DNA from: Methanocella sp.
Lineage (GTDB): Archaea > Halobacteriota > Methanocellia > Methanocellales > Methanocellaceae
DNA: 23,082 bases
Assembly: GCF_035506375.1 (NCBI RefSeq)
Contig: NZ_DATJPM010000031.1
Location: 1-23,082 of the forward strand
Direction of reading: 5' to 3'
This document shows positions 6,976 through 14,124 of this stretch, one piece after another. Made by a program: the position numbers and the translations under genes. How positions within the stretch are numbered: position 1 is the first letter of the stretch; every line of letters begins with the position of its first letter. The notes beneath the pieces are model-generated. The model was not told the DNA's origin, did not search any database, and was given only the letters and a program-made list of their open reading frames with translations.

Positions 6976-8745
6976 ATGAGAATAGCCATCATCGAGAAGG
7001 ACCGCTGCCATCCTAAAAAATGCAGCACCGAGTGCATCAAGTACTGTCCTAAAGTGCGCACCGGGGACGAGACCGTCAAGCTCGGTGAGGATGGGAAGGC
7101 GGTCATATCCGAGGAGCTGTGCGTCGGCTGCGGCATCTGCGTCAAGAAGTGCCCCACGCAGGCCATCATGATCATCGGCCTTCCGGACCGGCTGGCGGAC
7201 CAGCTTACGCACCGGTATGGCGTCAACGGCTTTGCCCTCTACGGCCTGCCCATCCCGTCCCATGGCCGCGTGAGCGGCATACTGGGCGTCAACGGCATCG
7301 GCAAGAGCACGGCGGTGAAGATCCTGTCGGGCCAGATGATGCCCAACCTGGGCAAGGCCGACGCGACCTGGGAGGACGTCTATAAGTTTTTCGCCGGCTC
7401 CGAGCTTCAGGACTATATGCGCCGCGTTTCCCGAAAGGAGATTAAGACGGCCCAGAAGCCCCAGTATATCGACCTCATCCCGAAAGCCTTTAAGGGAAAG
7501 GTCATCGACCTGCTGAAAAAGACGGACGAGCGGAAGATATTCGACGAAGTGGTCGGAGAGCTTGATCTGGAGGTGATACTCGACAGGGACATCACCGAGC
7601 TGTCGGGCGGCGAATTACAGAGGGTCGCCATCGCCGCGTGCGCCATGCGGGAGGCGGACTTCTACTTCTTCGACGAGGTGACGCCCTACCTGGACATATT
7701 CCAGAGGATTAAAATGGCCCGGATGATCAAGCGGATGGGCGAAGAGAAGAACATCATGGTCGTCGAGCACGACCTGGCGATACTTGATCTTTTAGCGGAC
7801 GTCGTCCACGTCGCCTACGGTGAGCCGGGCGGCTATGGTGTCATTACTCACCCCAAGGGCGTGCGCGTGGGTATTAACGAGTACCTGAGAGGCTACCTGC
7901 CTGAGGAGAACATCCGTATCCGGCCGACCCCCATCGAGTTCGAGGTCAAGGCGCCCCGGCCCCAGAAAGAGGTGGAGAACCTGACGGAGTTCCCGTCGTT
8001 CGCTAAGACCCTGGGCACGTTCAGGCTGGACGTGAAGGGCGGCGAGCTTCGCAAGCGTGAAGTGGTCGGCGTCGTCGGCCCCAACGGCATCGGCAAGAGC
8101 ACCTTCGCCAGGCTGCTGGCGGGCGAGCTCGAGCCGGACTCGGGCAAGCTCGACTTCAAGGTCAGGATATCCTATAAGCCCCAGTACGTCAAGGCGGACA
8201 TGGAAATGTCCGTGGGCGCGCTCCTGGGCTCGATCAACAAGAAGTTCGACACGAGCTACTACAACAGCGAGATTCTGGTGCCCATGCAGATCCAGCGCCT
8301 CATGGACTGCAATGTGAATGAGCTGTCCGGAGGCGAGCTTCAGCGCGTGGCGATCGCCGCGTGCCTGGGCAAGGACGCCGAGATGTTCATCCTCGACGAG
8401 CCGTCTGCGCATTTAGACGTCGAACAGCGGACCATGGCTACGAAAGTCATCAAGCGGTTCGCCGAGAACAACGACGTCACCATGCTCGTCATCGACCACG
8501 ACATCTACATGATCGACCTGCTATCCGACAGGCTGCTCGTGTTCGACGGCGAGCCTGGCGTGCGGGGCGAGGTGCACGGGCCCTTCGAGATGCGGGAGGG
8601 CATGAACCGCTTCCTGTCGAACCTGGACATAACCTTTAGAAGGGACGAGGAAACCCGCCGGCCCCGCGTCAACAAGCCCGAGTCGAACCTGGACCGGGAG
8701 CAGAAGAAGATCGGCGAGTACTATTACATGCCCCAGGTCGAGTAG
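6976..8745 (+). CDS. abce1: Ribosome-recycling ATPase ABCE1 (Rli1)
   Basis: Soluble twin-ATPase that splits ribosomes after termination with aRF1/aPelota. The 589 residues are full length. The N-terminal ferredoxin-like domain has C11, C16, C20, C24 and C49, C52, C55, C59 for two [4Fe-4S] clusters. The first nucleotide domain has Walker A GVNGIGKST (104-112), signature LSGGELQR (209-216) and Walker B ending in D232-E233. The second has GPNGIGKST (368-376), LSGGELQR and FILDEPSAHLD (471-481). After the first catalytic Glu the sequence is VTPYLD where EPSxxLD is usual. No strong ribosome-binding site precedes the ATG. The upstream membrane gene is close enough for translational coupling. Confidence 0.97.
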   Translation: MRIAIIEKDRCHPKKCSTECIKYCPKVRTGDETVKLGEDGKAVISEELCVGCGICVKKCPTQAIMIIGLPDRLADQLTHRYGVNGFALYGLPIPSHGRVSGILGVNGIGKSTAVKILSGQMMPNLGKADATWEDVYKFFAGSELQDYMRRVSRKEIKTAQKPQYIDLIPKAFKGKVIDLLKKTDERKIFDEVVGELDLEVILDRDITELSGGELQRVAIAACAMREADFYFFDEVTPYLDIFQRIKMARMIKRMGEEKNIMVVEHDLAILDLLADVVHVAYGEPGGYGVITHPKGVRVGINEYLRGYLPEENIRIRPTPIEFEVKAPRPQKEVENLTEFPSFAKTLGTFRLDVKGGELRKREVVGVVGPNGIGKSTFARLLAGELEPDSGKLDFKVRISYKPQYVKADMEMSVGALLGSINKKFDTSYYNSEILVPMQIQRLMDCNVNELSGGELQRVAIAACLGKDAEMFILDEPSAHLDVEQRTMATKVIKRFAENNDVTMLVIDHDIYMIDLLSDRLLVFDGEPGVRGEVHGPFEMREGMNRFLSNLDITFRRDEETRRPRVNKPESNLDREQKKIGEYYYMPQVE

Positions 8746-8757
8746 ATATTTAAAAAC

Positions 8758-8775
8758 TCCTTTTTTTAGTTTTAA
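8758..8775 (+). terminator. T-rich terminator after ABCE1
   Basis: Shortly after the ABCE1 stop the plus strand has a run of seven T (8761-8767) and then TTTTA, the typical archaeal termination signal. The remaining gap to the convergent feoB stop (to 8833) is AT-rich and shows nothing else. Confidence 0.55.
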
Positions 8776-8833
8776 TGTGGACTAATGGCCATAATCGTGA
8801 GTATAGTACCTCAGTGACCTTTGTAACTTATAA

Positions 8834-10747
8834 TTATATTAGCGCCATCACCAGCGGCGCCAGGTTAGCTATCAGGCCACTGATGACCAGCGCCAGGGCT
8901 ATCGTCAGAGTTGTAATTAGTAACGTATCCTTTAGCCCCACCACGCGGTCCAGCATGGTGATGGTGGCGATGCAGGGCATATAGATAGTTGTGAAAACGC
9001 CGAACACGTACATCTGCAGGGGCGTGAGGGCCATGTTCAGGTGCTCCACGGACGTGCCGGCCAGCACGGCCAGCGTCTCAAGCGCCATCTCCTTCCTCAG
9101 GATGCCGAATATAAGGGCGGTCGCCGTGTATGCCGGAAGCCCAAGTATGCCCGTGGTCACGGGGGCCAGGAGAGCGTTCACGAGGTCCAGGACGCCTGCG
9201 TACTGGAGCACTCCGAGAGCGGCGCTGCCCGCTACCAGCAGGGGAAACGCCACGTACACGAACTCCTTCATCTGCACCCACGTCTTATCGATCACGTCCC
9301 TGGCCCGCGGGACCCGGAGGGGCACCATCTCCATGACGAAGCCTGTCTCCTCGCCCTTGACGATCCTGCCCATGACGAAGCCCATGATGACCGTGAGGAT
9401 CAGCGTGAGCAGGTATATCGAAAGCGCCGCGGGGATGGAGACGAACTTGGCCACGAGGCCCATGATGATGACGCTGCGCGCCGAGCAGGGCACCAGGCAG
9501 ACCATGGCCGAAGTGATGACGCGCTCCCGTCTGGTCTGCAGCGTCTTCGTGGACATGATGGCCGGCACGCTGCAGCCAAAGCCCAGGATTAGGGGTATCA
9601 TGGCCCGGCCATGGAGCTTGAAGCGGTGCATGATCTCGTCCAGTAAAAATGCCGCACGGGTCAGGTACCCCGAGTTTTCAAGCACTGCCATGAGCAGGTA
9701 AAACGTCATGATATAGGGCACGACTATGCTCAGGCCTGCCTGGATGCCGATGAGCGTGTACTTGACCACGATCTGGGCGAGCGGATGGGCCGTGAAGGCG
9801 TCCGTCGCGGGATTCAGGATGTATATGGCAAACTCCCGGGCGATGATGTCCTCCAGGAACCCGCCGACCAGGAACACGATGAGCAGCATCCCAAGGAGGA
9901 CCAGCGCCAGGATGATGAAGCCGGACACAGGGTTCATGAGGATGTCGTCGATGCGCTCCCGGAGCGATGCCTCCGGGGAAGGCTTCCGCTGCCGGACAAC
10001 GGCTTTAGCGATGAGGCCCGCCTCGGCGTAGCGGTTCCCGGCGAGGATTTCGCCAAGAGGCTCGTTATGGCTCTGCTCGACCTGTTTCCGCATCATCCCG
10101 GCGGCCGTGCGGACGCCTTCCGGGTACTTCGAGGACTCGGGCGCGTTCGACAATAGGCGTATTGCCTCATAGCGGGTCAGGCCAAGCTGCAGGCCCATGA
10201 GCTGGCGGATGAAGGCCTCGACGTGGCGGTCGTACCTGGTCAGCCGCGGCTTCAGCATCCTCGGGTGGAACAGCGCGTGCGTCAGCTCTTCAAGCCCCGA
10301 GCCGCGGTGGATATACGTAGGAATGACGGGCACGCCGAGTAAGCGGGACAGTTCTTCCGCGTCGATATCCATGCCCAGCGCGTGTGCCTCCTCCACCATG
10401 TTGAGCGCCACGACGACGGGCAGGCCCAGCTCCAGGACTTCCAGCGTCAGGTACAGGTTGCGCTCCAGGCGGGTCGAGTCGATGACGTTCAGGATGACGT
10501 CCGGCTTCTCCTCGTGCAGAAAATCGAGCACGGTGCGCTCCTCGGAGCTGTCCGTGTCAAGCGAGTACACGCCCGGCAGGTCAGAAAGGTCGATATCCAC
10601 GCCGTCGTGGGCGATGCGGCCGTGGGCCACCTCGACGGTGGTCCCGGGATAGTTTGAGATGATGACCCCGATGCCGGTGAGCCGGGAAAACAAAGAGCTC
10701 TTTCCCACGGTGGGGTTCCCGATGAGCGCGACCTTGACTGGCTTCAT
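8834..10747 (-). CDS. feoB: Ferrous iron transporter FeoB
   Basis: GTPase-coupled Fe2+ uptake protein of the cytoplasmic membrane. The 637 residues comprise an N-terminal G domain (about 1-165), a helical spacer (about 170-270) and a multi-helix channel domain. In the channel the first Gate core has GFGCSVPAIM with the conserved Cys, and the second includes FGILRKEMALETL and MPCIATI. G1 is GNPTVGKS (10-17), G2 contains T37/T38, and G3 is DLPG (56-59). Unusually, T13 stands where FeoB normally has the potassium-binding Asn, and G4 reads NMVE (116-119) instead of NxxD. ATG overlaps the regulator stop as ATGA. FeoA exists only as the C-terminal domain of that regulator within this window. Confidence 0.95.
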   Translation of the reverse strand: MKPVKVALIGNPTVGKSSLFSRLTGIGVIISNYPGTTVEVAHGRIAHDGVDIDLSDLPGVYSLDTDSSEERTVLDFLHEEKPDVILNVIDSTRLERNLYLTLEVLELGLPVVVALNMVEEAHALGMDIDAEELSRLLGVPVIPTYIHRGSGLEELTHALFHPRMLKPRLTRYDRHVEAFIRQLMGLQLGLTRYEAIRLLSNAPESSKYPEGVRTAAGMMRKQVEQSHNEPLGEILAGNRYAEAGLIAKAVVRQRKPSPEASLRERIDDILMNPVSGFIILALVLLGMLLIVFLVGGFLEDIIAREFAIYILNPATDAFTAHPLAQIVVKYTLIGIQAGLSIVVPYIMTFYLLMAVLENSGYLTRAAFLLDEIMHRFKLHGRAMIPLILGFGCSVPAIMSTKTLQTRRERVITSAMVCLVPCSARSVIIMGLVAKFVSIPAALSIYLLTLILTVIMGFVMGRIVKGEETGFVMEMVPLRVPRARDVIDKTWVQMKEFVYVAFPLLVAGSAALGVLQYAGVLDLVNALLAPVTTGILGLPAYTATALIFGILRKEMALETLAVLAGTSVEHLNMALTPLQMYVFGVFTTIYMPCIATITMLDRVVGLKDTLLITTLTIALALVISGLIANLAPLVMALI

Positions 10748-11397
10748 GCGGTGGCCTTTTTCACGTATATCTTCTCGGCGATGTCGCCGCCGATGGCGAT
10801 CTCAGAGCCCTTGATGCGGACGAGCAGGCTGTTTGACGGGAGCCGCTTTTTAATGCTTAGCAGGACGTCGGGCAGGAACCCCAGCGAGATCAGATAGTCG
10901 CGGGTTTGATGGTCGACGCGGACGATCTTGATGGTGCCGCTCTCGCCCTCTTTGAGCTCGGTGAGCGGTATAGACTCCTCGCTCTTATCGCAGCACTCGC
11001 CCGGCGTAATGGAATGGTCGTCGGGGCAGAACTTCGGGTGGCCCAGGAATGCGCAGATCTTCGAGACCGTCGAGTCCGAGATGGAGTGTTCCATCTCGCA
11101 GGCTTCCTCGTGGGCCTTGTTTAATTCCACGCCCAGGGTGTCCACCAGGAACGTCTCCAGGAGCTGGTGCTTGCGCTCCATCTGAACAGCTTCAGAGCGG
11201 CCCTTTTCCGTCAGCCTGGCGCCCACGTAGGGCTGGTACTCCACGTAGCCCCGCTCGTGCAGCTTGGCGAGCATCTCGCTCACGCTGGGCGGCTTGATGC
11301 CCATGGAGTCCGCAATGTCCTTGGTCTTGGCTATCCGGCCGCCCTTTGTCAGGTACAGTATCGTCTCGAGGTACTCTTCCGTGATGTTCTTTCTCAT
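10744..11397 (-). CDS. DtxR/IdeR-family regulator fused to a FeoA domain
   Basis: Metal-responsive repressor, 217 residues. Order: N-terminal winged helix (about 1-65, with IKPPSVSEMLAKLHERGYV), metal-binding dimerisation domain (about 70-120), a Cys-containing linker (C115, C124, C135, C136), and an SH3-like FeoA domain (about 143-213). Candidate metal ligands are E8, H77, E81, H96, C100, E103 and H104; the C100-x2-E103-H104 trio matches the DtxR primary site, while E8 replaces the Met of DtxR. A GTG at 11406 is in frame, but AGGTGG sits 5 nt before the ATG at 11397, so I use that. It overlaps feoB by 4 nt and probably represses its own operon through the two palindromes upstream. Confidence 0.93.
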   Translation of the reverse strand: MRKNITEEYLETILYLTKGGRIAKTKDIADSMGIKPPSVSEMLAKLHERGYVEYQPYVGARLTEKGRSEAVQMERKHQLLETFLVDTLGVELNKAHEEACEMEHSISDSTVSKICAFLGHPKFCPDDHSITPGECCDKSEESIPLTELKEGESGTIKIVRVDHQTRDYLISLGFLPDVLLSIKKRLPSNSLLVRIKGSEIAIGGDIAEKIYVKKATA

Positions 11398-11407
11398 CCT
11401 GACCACC

Positions 11408-11423
11408 TTTAGGTATACCTAAA
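11408..11423. promoter_or_regulatory. DtxR/IdeR-like operator 1
   Basis: TTTAGGTATACCTAAA is a perfect 16-bp palindrome containing the TTAGGnnnnCCTAA core of DtxR/IdeR sites. It covers the predicted transcription start (about 11422) of the regulator-feoB operon, about 11 bp before the ATG. Binding there would block transcription start. Confidence 0.75.
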
Positions 11424-11427
11424 CATA

Positions 11428-11441
11428 TTAGGAACGCCTAA
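11428..11441. promoter_or_regulatory. DtxR/IdeR-like operator 2
   Basis: TTAGGAACGCCTAA repeats the TTAGGnnnnCCTAA core with perfect arms. Its centre is 19 bp from that of operator 1, close to two helix turns, so two repressor dimers could sit on the same face. It directly follows the leftward TATA-like ATATTTAAG (11451-11443). Confidence 0.72.
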
Positions 11442-11442
11442 A

Positions 11443-11475
11443 CTTAAATATTTTTCCGCTAAAGATTTATGCCTT
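11443..11475. promoter_or_regulatory. Back-to-back promoters of feo operon and glycosyltransferase gene
   Basis: Reverse strand: GAAAAATATTTAAG (11456-11443) serves as BRE/TATA for the regulator-feoB operon. Forward strand: AAGATTTATG (about 11462-11471) is a weaker TATA candidate for the glycosyltransferase, predicting a start near 11493. The two are within 25 bp, so operator occupancy might also touch the rightward gene. Confidence 0.45.
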
Positions 11476-11504
11476 GAAGCGTGAAAGATTGCCCTGAGGC
11501 TATC

Positions 11505-12227
11505 ATGGATTTCTCGGTCATCGTCCCGGCATTCAACGAGGAAAAGCGCATCCGCGCCTGCCTCGAGTCCATCGTATCGCAGCGGACGGGCCGCTCCTTC
11601 GAGCTCATCGTCGCCGACTCCGGCAGCACGGACGGGACCGTCGCCATCGCGAGGGAGTACACGGACAAGGTGGTCGTCTGTTCCGGGAGGGGGACTGCAC
11701 GGGCCCGGAATGAGGGCGCCAGGCTCGCATCCGGCGATATTCTCGTTTTCATAGACTCGGACACGGTCGCCCTTCCGGGATACCTGGACACGGTCTATGA
11801 GGCTTTCCGGGACCATCGGCTGCTCGGGGCCTCCTGCGCCTTCAGGTTCACCCGCCGGAGCCCGAAGCTCATGGGCGCGGAATACGTGACAAACGTGTAT
11901 TACGTGCTCCGCAGCGCCTTCTGCGCGGCCACGCTGCCCGGGTTCAACCTGTGCATGCGCCGCGATACTTTCGAGCTGCTGGGCGGGTTCCGGCTCTGCC
12001 ACCTCGAGGACCTGGACATGAGCATAAAGCTGCGTAAGATGGGGCGGACGAGATATATCCCGAGGCGGATGGTCGTCACGTCGTCACGGCGGCTGGAGCA
12101 GGACGGCATCCTGTGCACGCTCAGGTACTACGGGGACCTGTTCGAGGCCTCCCAGGGCCGGAGGCTAGGCTATGAGCCCGTCAAGGTCGGCGAGAGCAAG
12201 TATGACGACTATATCCACCGCGAGTAG
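11505..12227 (+). CDS. Family 2 glycosyltransferase
   Basis: Nucleotide-sugar-dependent transferase of the GT-A fold, 240 residues. The N-terminal strand VIVPAFNEE (5-13), the DSGSTDG turn (38-44), the metal-binding DSD (84-86) and the E168-D169 pair in HLEDLDMSIKLRKMG mark the nucleotide and acceptor sites. It has no membrane segment, so it is probably cytosolic or peripheral, acting on a lipid or S-layer glycan precursor; donor and acceptor cannot be told. A GTG at 11481 is in frame, but GAGG lies 5 nt before the ATG at 11505 and the conserved domain begins there. It stands alone, not in a sugar cluster. Confidence 0.88.
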   Translation: MDFSVIVPAFNEEKRIRACLESIVSQRTGRSFELIVADSGSTDGTVAIAREYTDKVVVCSGRGTARARNEGARLASGDILVFIDSDTVALPGYLDTVYEAFRDHRLLGASCAFRFTRRSPKLMGAEYVTNVYYVLRSAFCAATLPGFNLCMRRDTFELLGGFRLCHLEDLDMSIKLRKMGRTRYIPRRMVVTSSRRLEQDGILCTLRYYGDLFEASQGRRLGYEPVKVGESKYDDYIHRE

Positions 12228-12402
12228 GCTGAGAGCATTTCATTATAAAATCGTGGATTTCTCCACAGATGTCAAAAAGCTCGATTTTTTGACACGGAAG
12301 TACTAAAATCTAAATTATAGAAAAAAACGTGCCGTAGGGAGACTAAGGGTTAAATATGATTACTTCCAAATTCAATATTTAATATCCCAGGGAGATGGTC
12401 CT
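12228..12402. other. Gap with small hairpins and promoter of the H1-like gene
   Basis: Two perfect small hairpins follow the glycosyltransferase stop: GTGGA-TTTC-TCCAC (12253-12266) and TGTCAAAAA / TTTTTGACA (12270-12278 with 12286-12294). A 15-mer at 12312-12326 is identical to 157-171 near rpo7. TATA candidates are TTAAATATG (about 12350-12358) and CAATATTTAAT (about 12373-12383); the first leaves room for the Shine-Dalgarno AGGGAG at 12389-12394. Confidence 0.45.
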
Positions 12403-12981
12403 ATGGTAACGGCGAGCAAGAAGCCCAAGGCGAAGCCTGAGAAAGCGGCGGCGAAGCCGAAGGCGCCTGCTAAAAAAGCCACGGCTCCGAAGCCCAAGGC
12501 GAAGCCTAAGACTACTGTTGTAAAGGCAAAAACAGTAAAGAAAACGAGCGCTCCGGCCAGGGCCGTTGCAGCGCAGAAAGTAGGCGAGATGGTGTACAAC
12601 GACGAGCTTTTCGAGTCGCTCTCCGAGGCGATCCTGCTCGGCGAGGCTGCCACCGCGGCACTGCTTCCCGACATAAAGAAAAAGCTGTTCGATTACGATA
12701 TTTACATGGTATCATTCCTCAGCGACGAGGACATAAGGGACATCGCGAACGAAGTATCGAAGGCCGATGCCGCGGCCATCGTGCCGCAGCTTGAGGCTAT
12801 CCGGGACAACGCCCGGGTCTTCGTTGATATCGCGAGCGGCTATAACTCCGTCCGGGCATATATCGACCGGGCCCTGAAGTCCGACGGCAGGGAAAAGCTC
12901 AAGCTGTCCTTCGTCGAGGGCGAGTATTGCCTGAAGGGCGCGGGCCCCGAGACCTGCGAAAGCTTCCTGATGCTGTTTTGA
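12403..12981 (+). CDS. H1-like Lys/Ala/Pro tail joined to a possible TagI-like domain
   Basis: 192 residues in two parts. Residues 1-60 contain 18 Lys, 16 Ala and 8 Pro and almost no acids, like the disordered tails of histone H1; this should bind nucleic acid. Residues 66-155 are helical and recall the core of 3-methyladenine DNA glycosylase I (TagI): NDELFESL, FDYDIYMVSFLSDEDIRDI, then QLEAIRDNARVFVDI and YNSVRAYID. The N-terminal Cys/Trp segment, the region around the base-binding Glu and the C-terminal zinc ligands of TagI are not recognisable, and there is no Trp at all. Activity is therefore doubtful. The ATG has AGGGAG 8 nt upstream. The domain link is by eye, from memory of the family; a DNA-binding structural role is an inference. 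Confidence 0.8.
   Translation: MVTASKKPKAKPEKAAAKPKAPAKKATAPKPKAKPKTTVVKAKTVKKTSAPARAVAAQKVGEMVYNDELFESLSEAILLGEAATAALLPDIKKKLFDYDIYMVSFLSDEDIRDIANEVSKADAAAIVPQLEAIRDNARVFVDIASGYNSVRAYIDRALKSDGREKLKLSFVEGEYCLKGAGPETCESFLMLF
12421..12507 (+). repeat. 18-bp in-frame direct repeat in the H1-like tail
   Basis: AAGCCCAAGGCGAAGCCT occurs at 12421-12438 and 12490-12507, both in frame and both coding KPKAKP. Identity at the DNA level, including third bases, suggests recent internal duplication of tail units. Confidence 0.8.
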
Positions 12982-12985
12982 TCCG

Positions 12986-13004
12986 GCCGCCGCCGGCGCG
13001 CGGC
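12986..13004 (+). other. GC hairpin after the H1-like gene
   Basis: GCCGC (12986-12990) pairs with GCGGC (13000-13004) around the palindrome CGCCGGCG, 4 nt after the stop. No T-run follows, so it is more likely an mRNA 3' stabiliser than a terminator. Confidence 0.4.
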
Positions 13005-13011
13005 AGCCATC

Positions 13012-13047
13012 ACATATTTGTATTAAAATAGACTCTGTTAGATTGTC
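13012..13047 (+). promoter_or_regulatory. Promoter of the NMD3-taw2 operon
   Basis: ACATATTTGTATTAAAATA (13012-13030) offers TATA sequences whose predicted start falls at or next to the ATG at 13048, and no Shine-Dalgarno site is present. The mRNA is probably leaderless. Confidence 0.5.
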
Positions 13048-14124
13048 ATGGTCACTACTTCCAGCCTATTTTGTCCCCGCTGCGGCAGGGAGACGACGCA
13101 GGAGGGGCTCTGCGAGGCATGCTTCGCCGAGAAGTACGTAGTCTTCGACATCCCCCGGGTTATCGAGGTGGTCATCTGCGCCAAGTGCCCGTCCTATAAG
13201 GTCGGCGAGCTCTGGGTATCGACGAAGCTGAAGACGTACGAGGAGCTTGTTAAAAAGGCGACTAATAAAAACATCCGGCTATTGCTTAACGTCAATAAGG
13301 ACGTAAAGGACCAGGCCGTCACCATCTCCTCCGATTTCGTCAACCCGAACATCCTAAAGGCCCACGTCACCGTGGAGGGGGCCATCGAGGGCAGGCACGT
13401 GAAGACCGAGGCGGACGTCGAGGCCCGCATCCGCAAGGAGACGTGCGACGTGTGCTCGAGGATAGCGGGCGGCTACTACGAGGCCATCATACAGATCCGG
13501 GCCAGCGGCCGGCTGCCGACGAAGAAAGAGATAGCGCGGTGCATGAAGATCGCGGACGATAACATGGTCAGGGCCGAAAAGGCCGGCGACCGGCTGGCGT
13601 TCGTGTCCGACATCATGGAGCTTCCCGAGGGCGCCGACATTTACATGGGCTCGACCGCTTCGGCAAGGCAGATCTCGCGGTCCATCGTGAACGAGATGGG
13701 CGGGACCATAATCGAGTCGCCAAAGCTCGTGGGCGAAAAGGAGGGCAAAGGGCTCTACCGGGTAACGTTCGCCGTGCGCCTGCCCGGCATTGTCCCGGGC
13801 GACATCGTGCGCATGCACAACGGCCTGGTGCTCGTCGAGAAGGTGGGGCGGCGCATCGCCGGCACCGACCTGGCCAGCGGCTTCTCCACCTCCATCGAGG
13901 CCGAAGAGGAGCCCGAGAAGGTGGCGAGCGCGGGCGAGGGCACGTCCACGGTGCTCGTGTCCGAGGACGGGAACTCGGTCCAGATACTGGACCCCGTCTC
14001 ATACGTCCCCCTCACCATCAAGCGCCCCACTTTTCTCAATAAGAAGCCGGGCGACGACGTGCGGGTCATAAAAACGAAGGACGGCGTGTTCTTGCTGCCC
14101 GGAGGCGGCCGTGGGGAAGAATAA
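13048..14124 (+). CDS. Archaeal NMD3-family protein
   Basis: Homologue of the eukaryotic adaptor that exports the 60S ribosomal subunit and probes its tRNA sites. Archaea have no nucleus, so a role in large-subunit maturation or in keeping subunits apart is likely. The 358-residue protein shows the zinc-binding CxxC series: C9/C12, C22/C25, C44/C47 and C133/C136, the last in CDVCSRIAGGYYEAIIQIR, a family hallmark. Downstream segments match the eIF5A-like and following beta domains (to about 270), and the C-terminal 80 residues are more variable. The last 14 bases overlap the Taw2 gene, which suits a shared translation/RNA theme. Confidence 0.92.
   Translation: MVTTSSLFCPRCGRETTQEGLCEACFAEKYVVFDIPRVIEVVICAKCPSYKVGELWVSTKLKTYEELVKKATNKNIRLLLNVNKDVKDQAVTISSDFVNPNILKAHVTVEGAIEGRHVKTEADVEARIRKETCDVCSRIAGGYYEAIIQIRASGRLPTKKEIARCMKIADDNMVRAEKAGDRLAFVSDIMELPEGADIYMGSTASARQISRSIVNEMGGTIIESPKLVGEKEGKGLYRVTFAVRLPGIVPGDIVRMHNGLVLVEKVGRRIAGTDLASGFSTSIEAEEEPEKVASAGEGTSTVLVSEDGNSVQILDPVSYVPLTIKRPTFLNKKPGDDVRVIKTKDGVFLLPGGGRGEE

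Noticed and set aside
7792..8412. 206-codon minus-strand open frame inside ABCE1
   Set aside because: Shadow of the second nucleotide-binding domain; no promoter, ribosome-binding site or recognisable domain.
11409..12002. 197-codon minus-strand open frame through the glycosyltransferase and feo operators
   Set aside because: Covers the operator/promoter region and is antisense to a clear GT-A domain.
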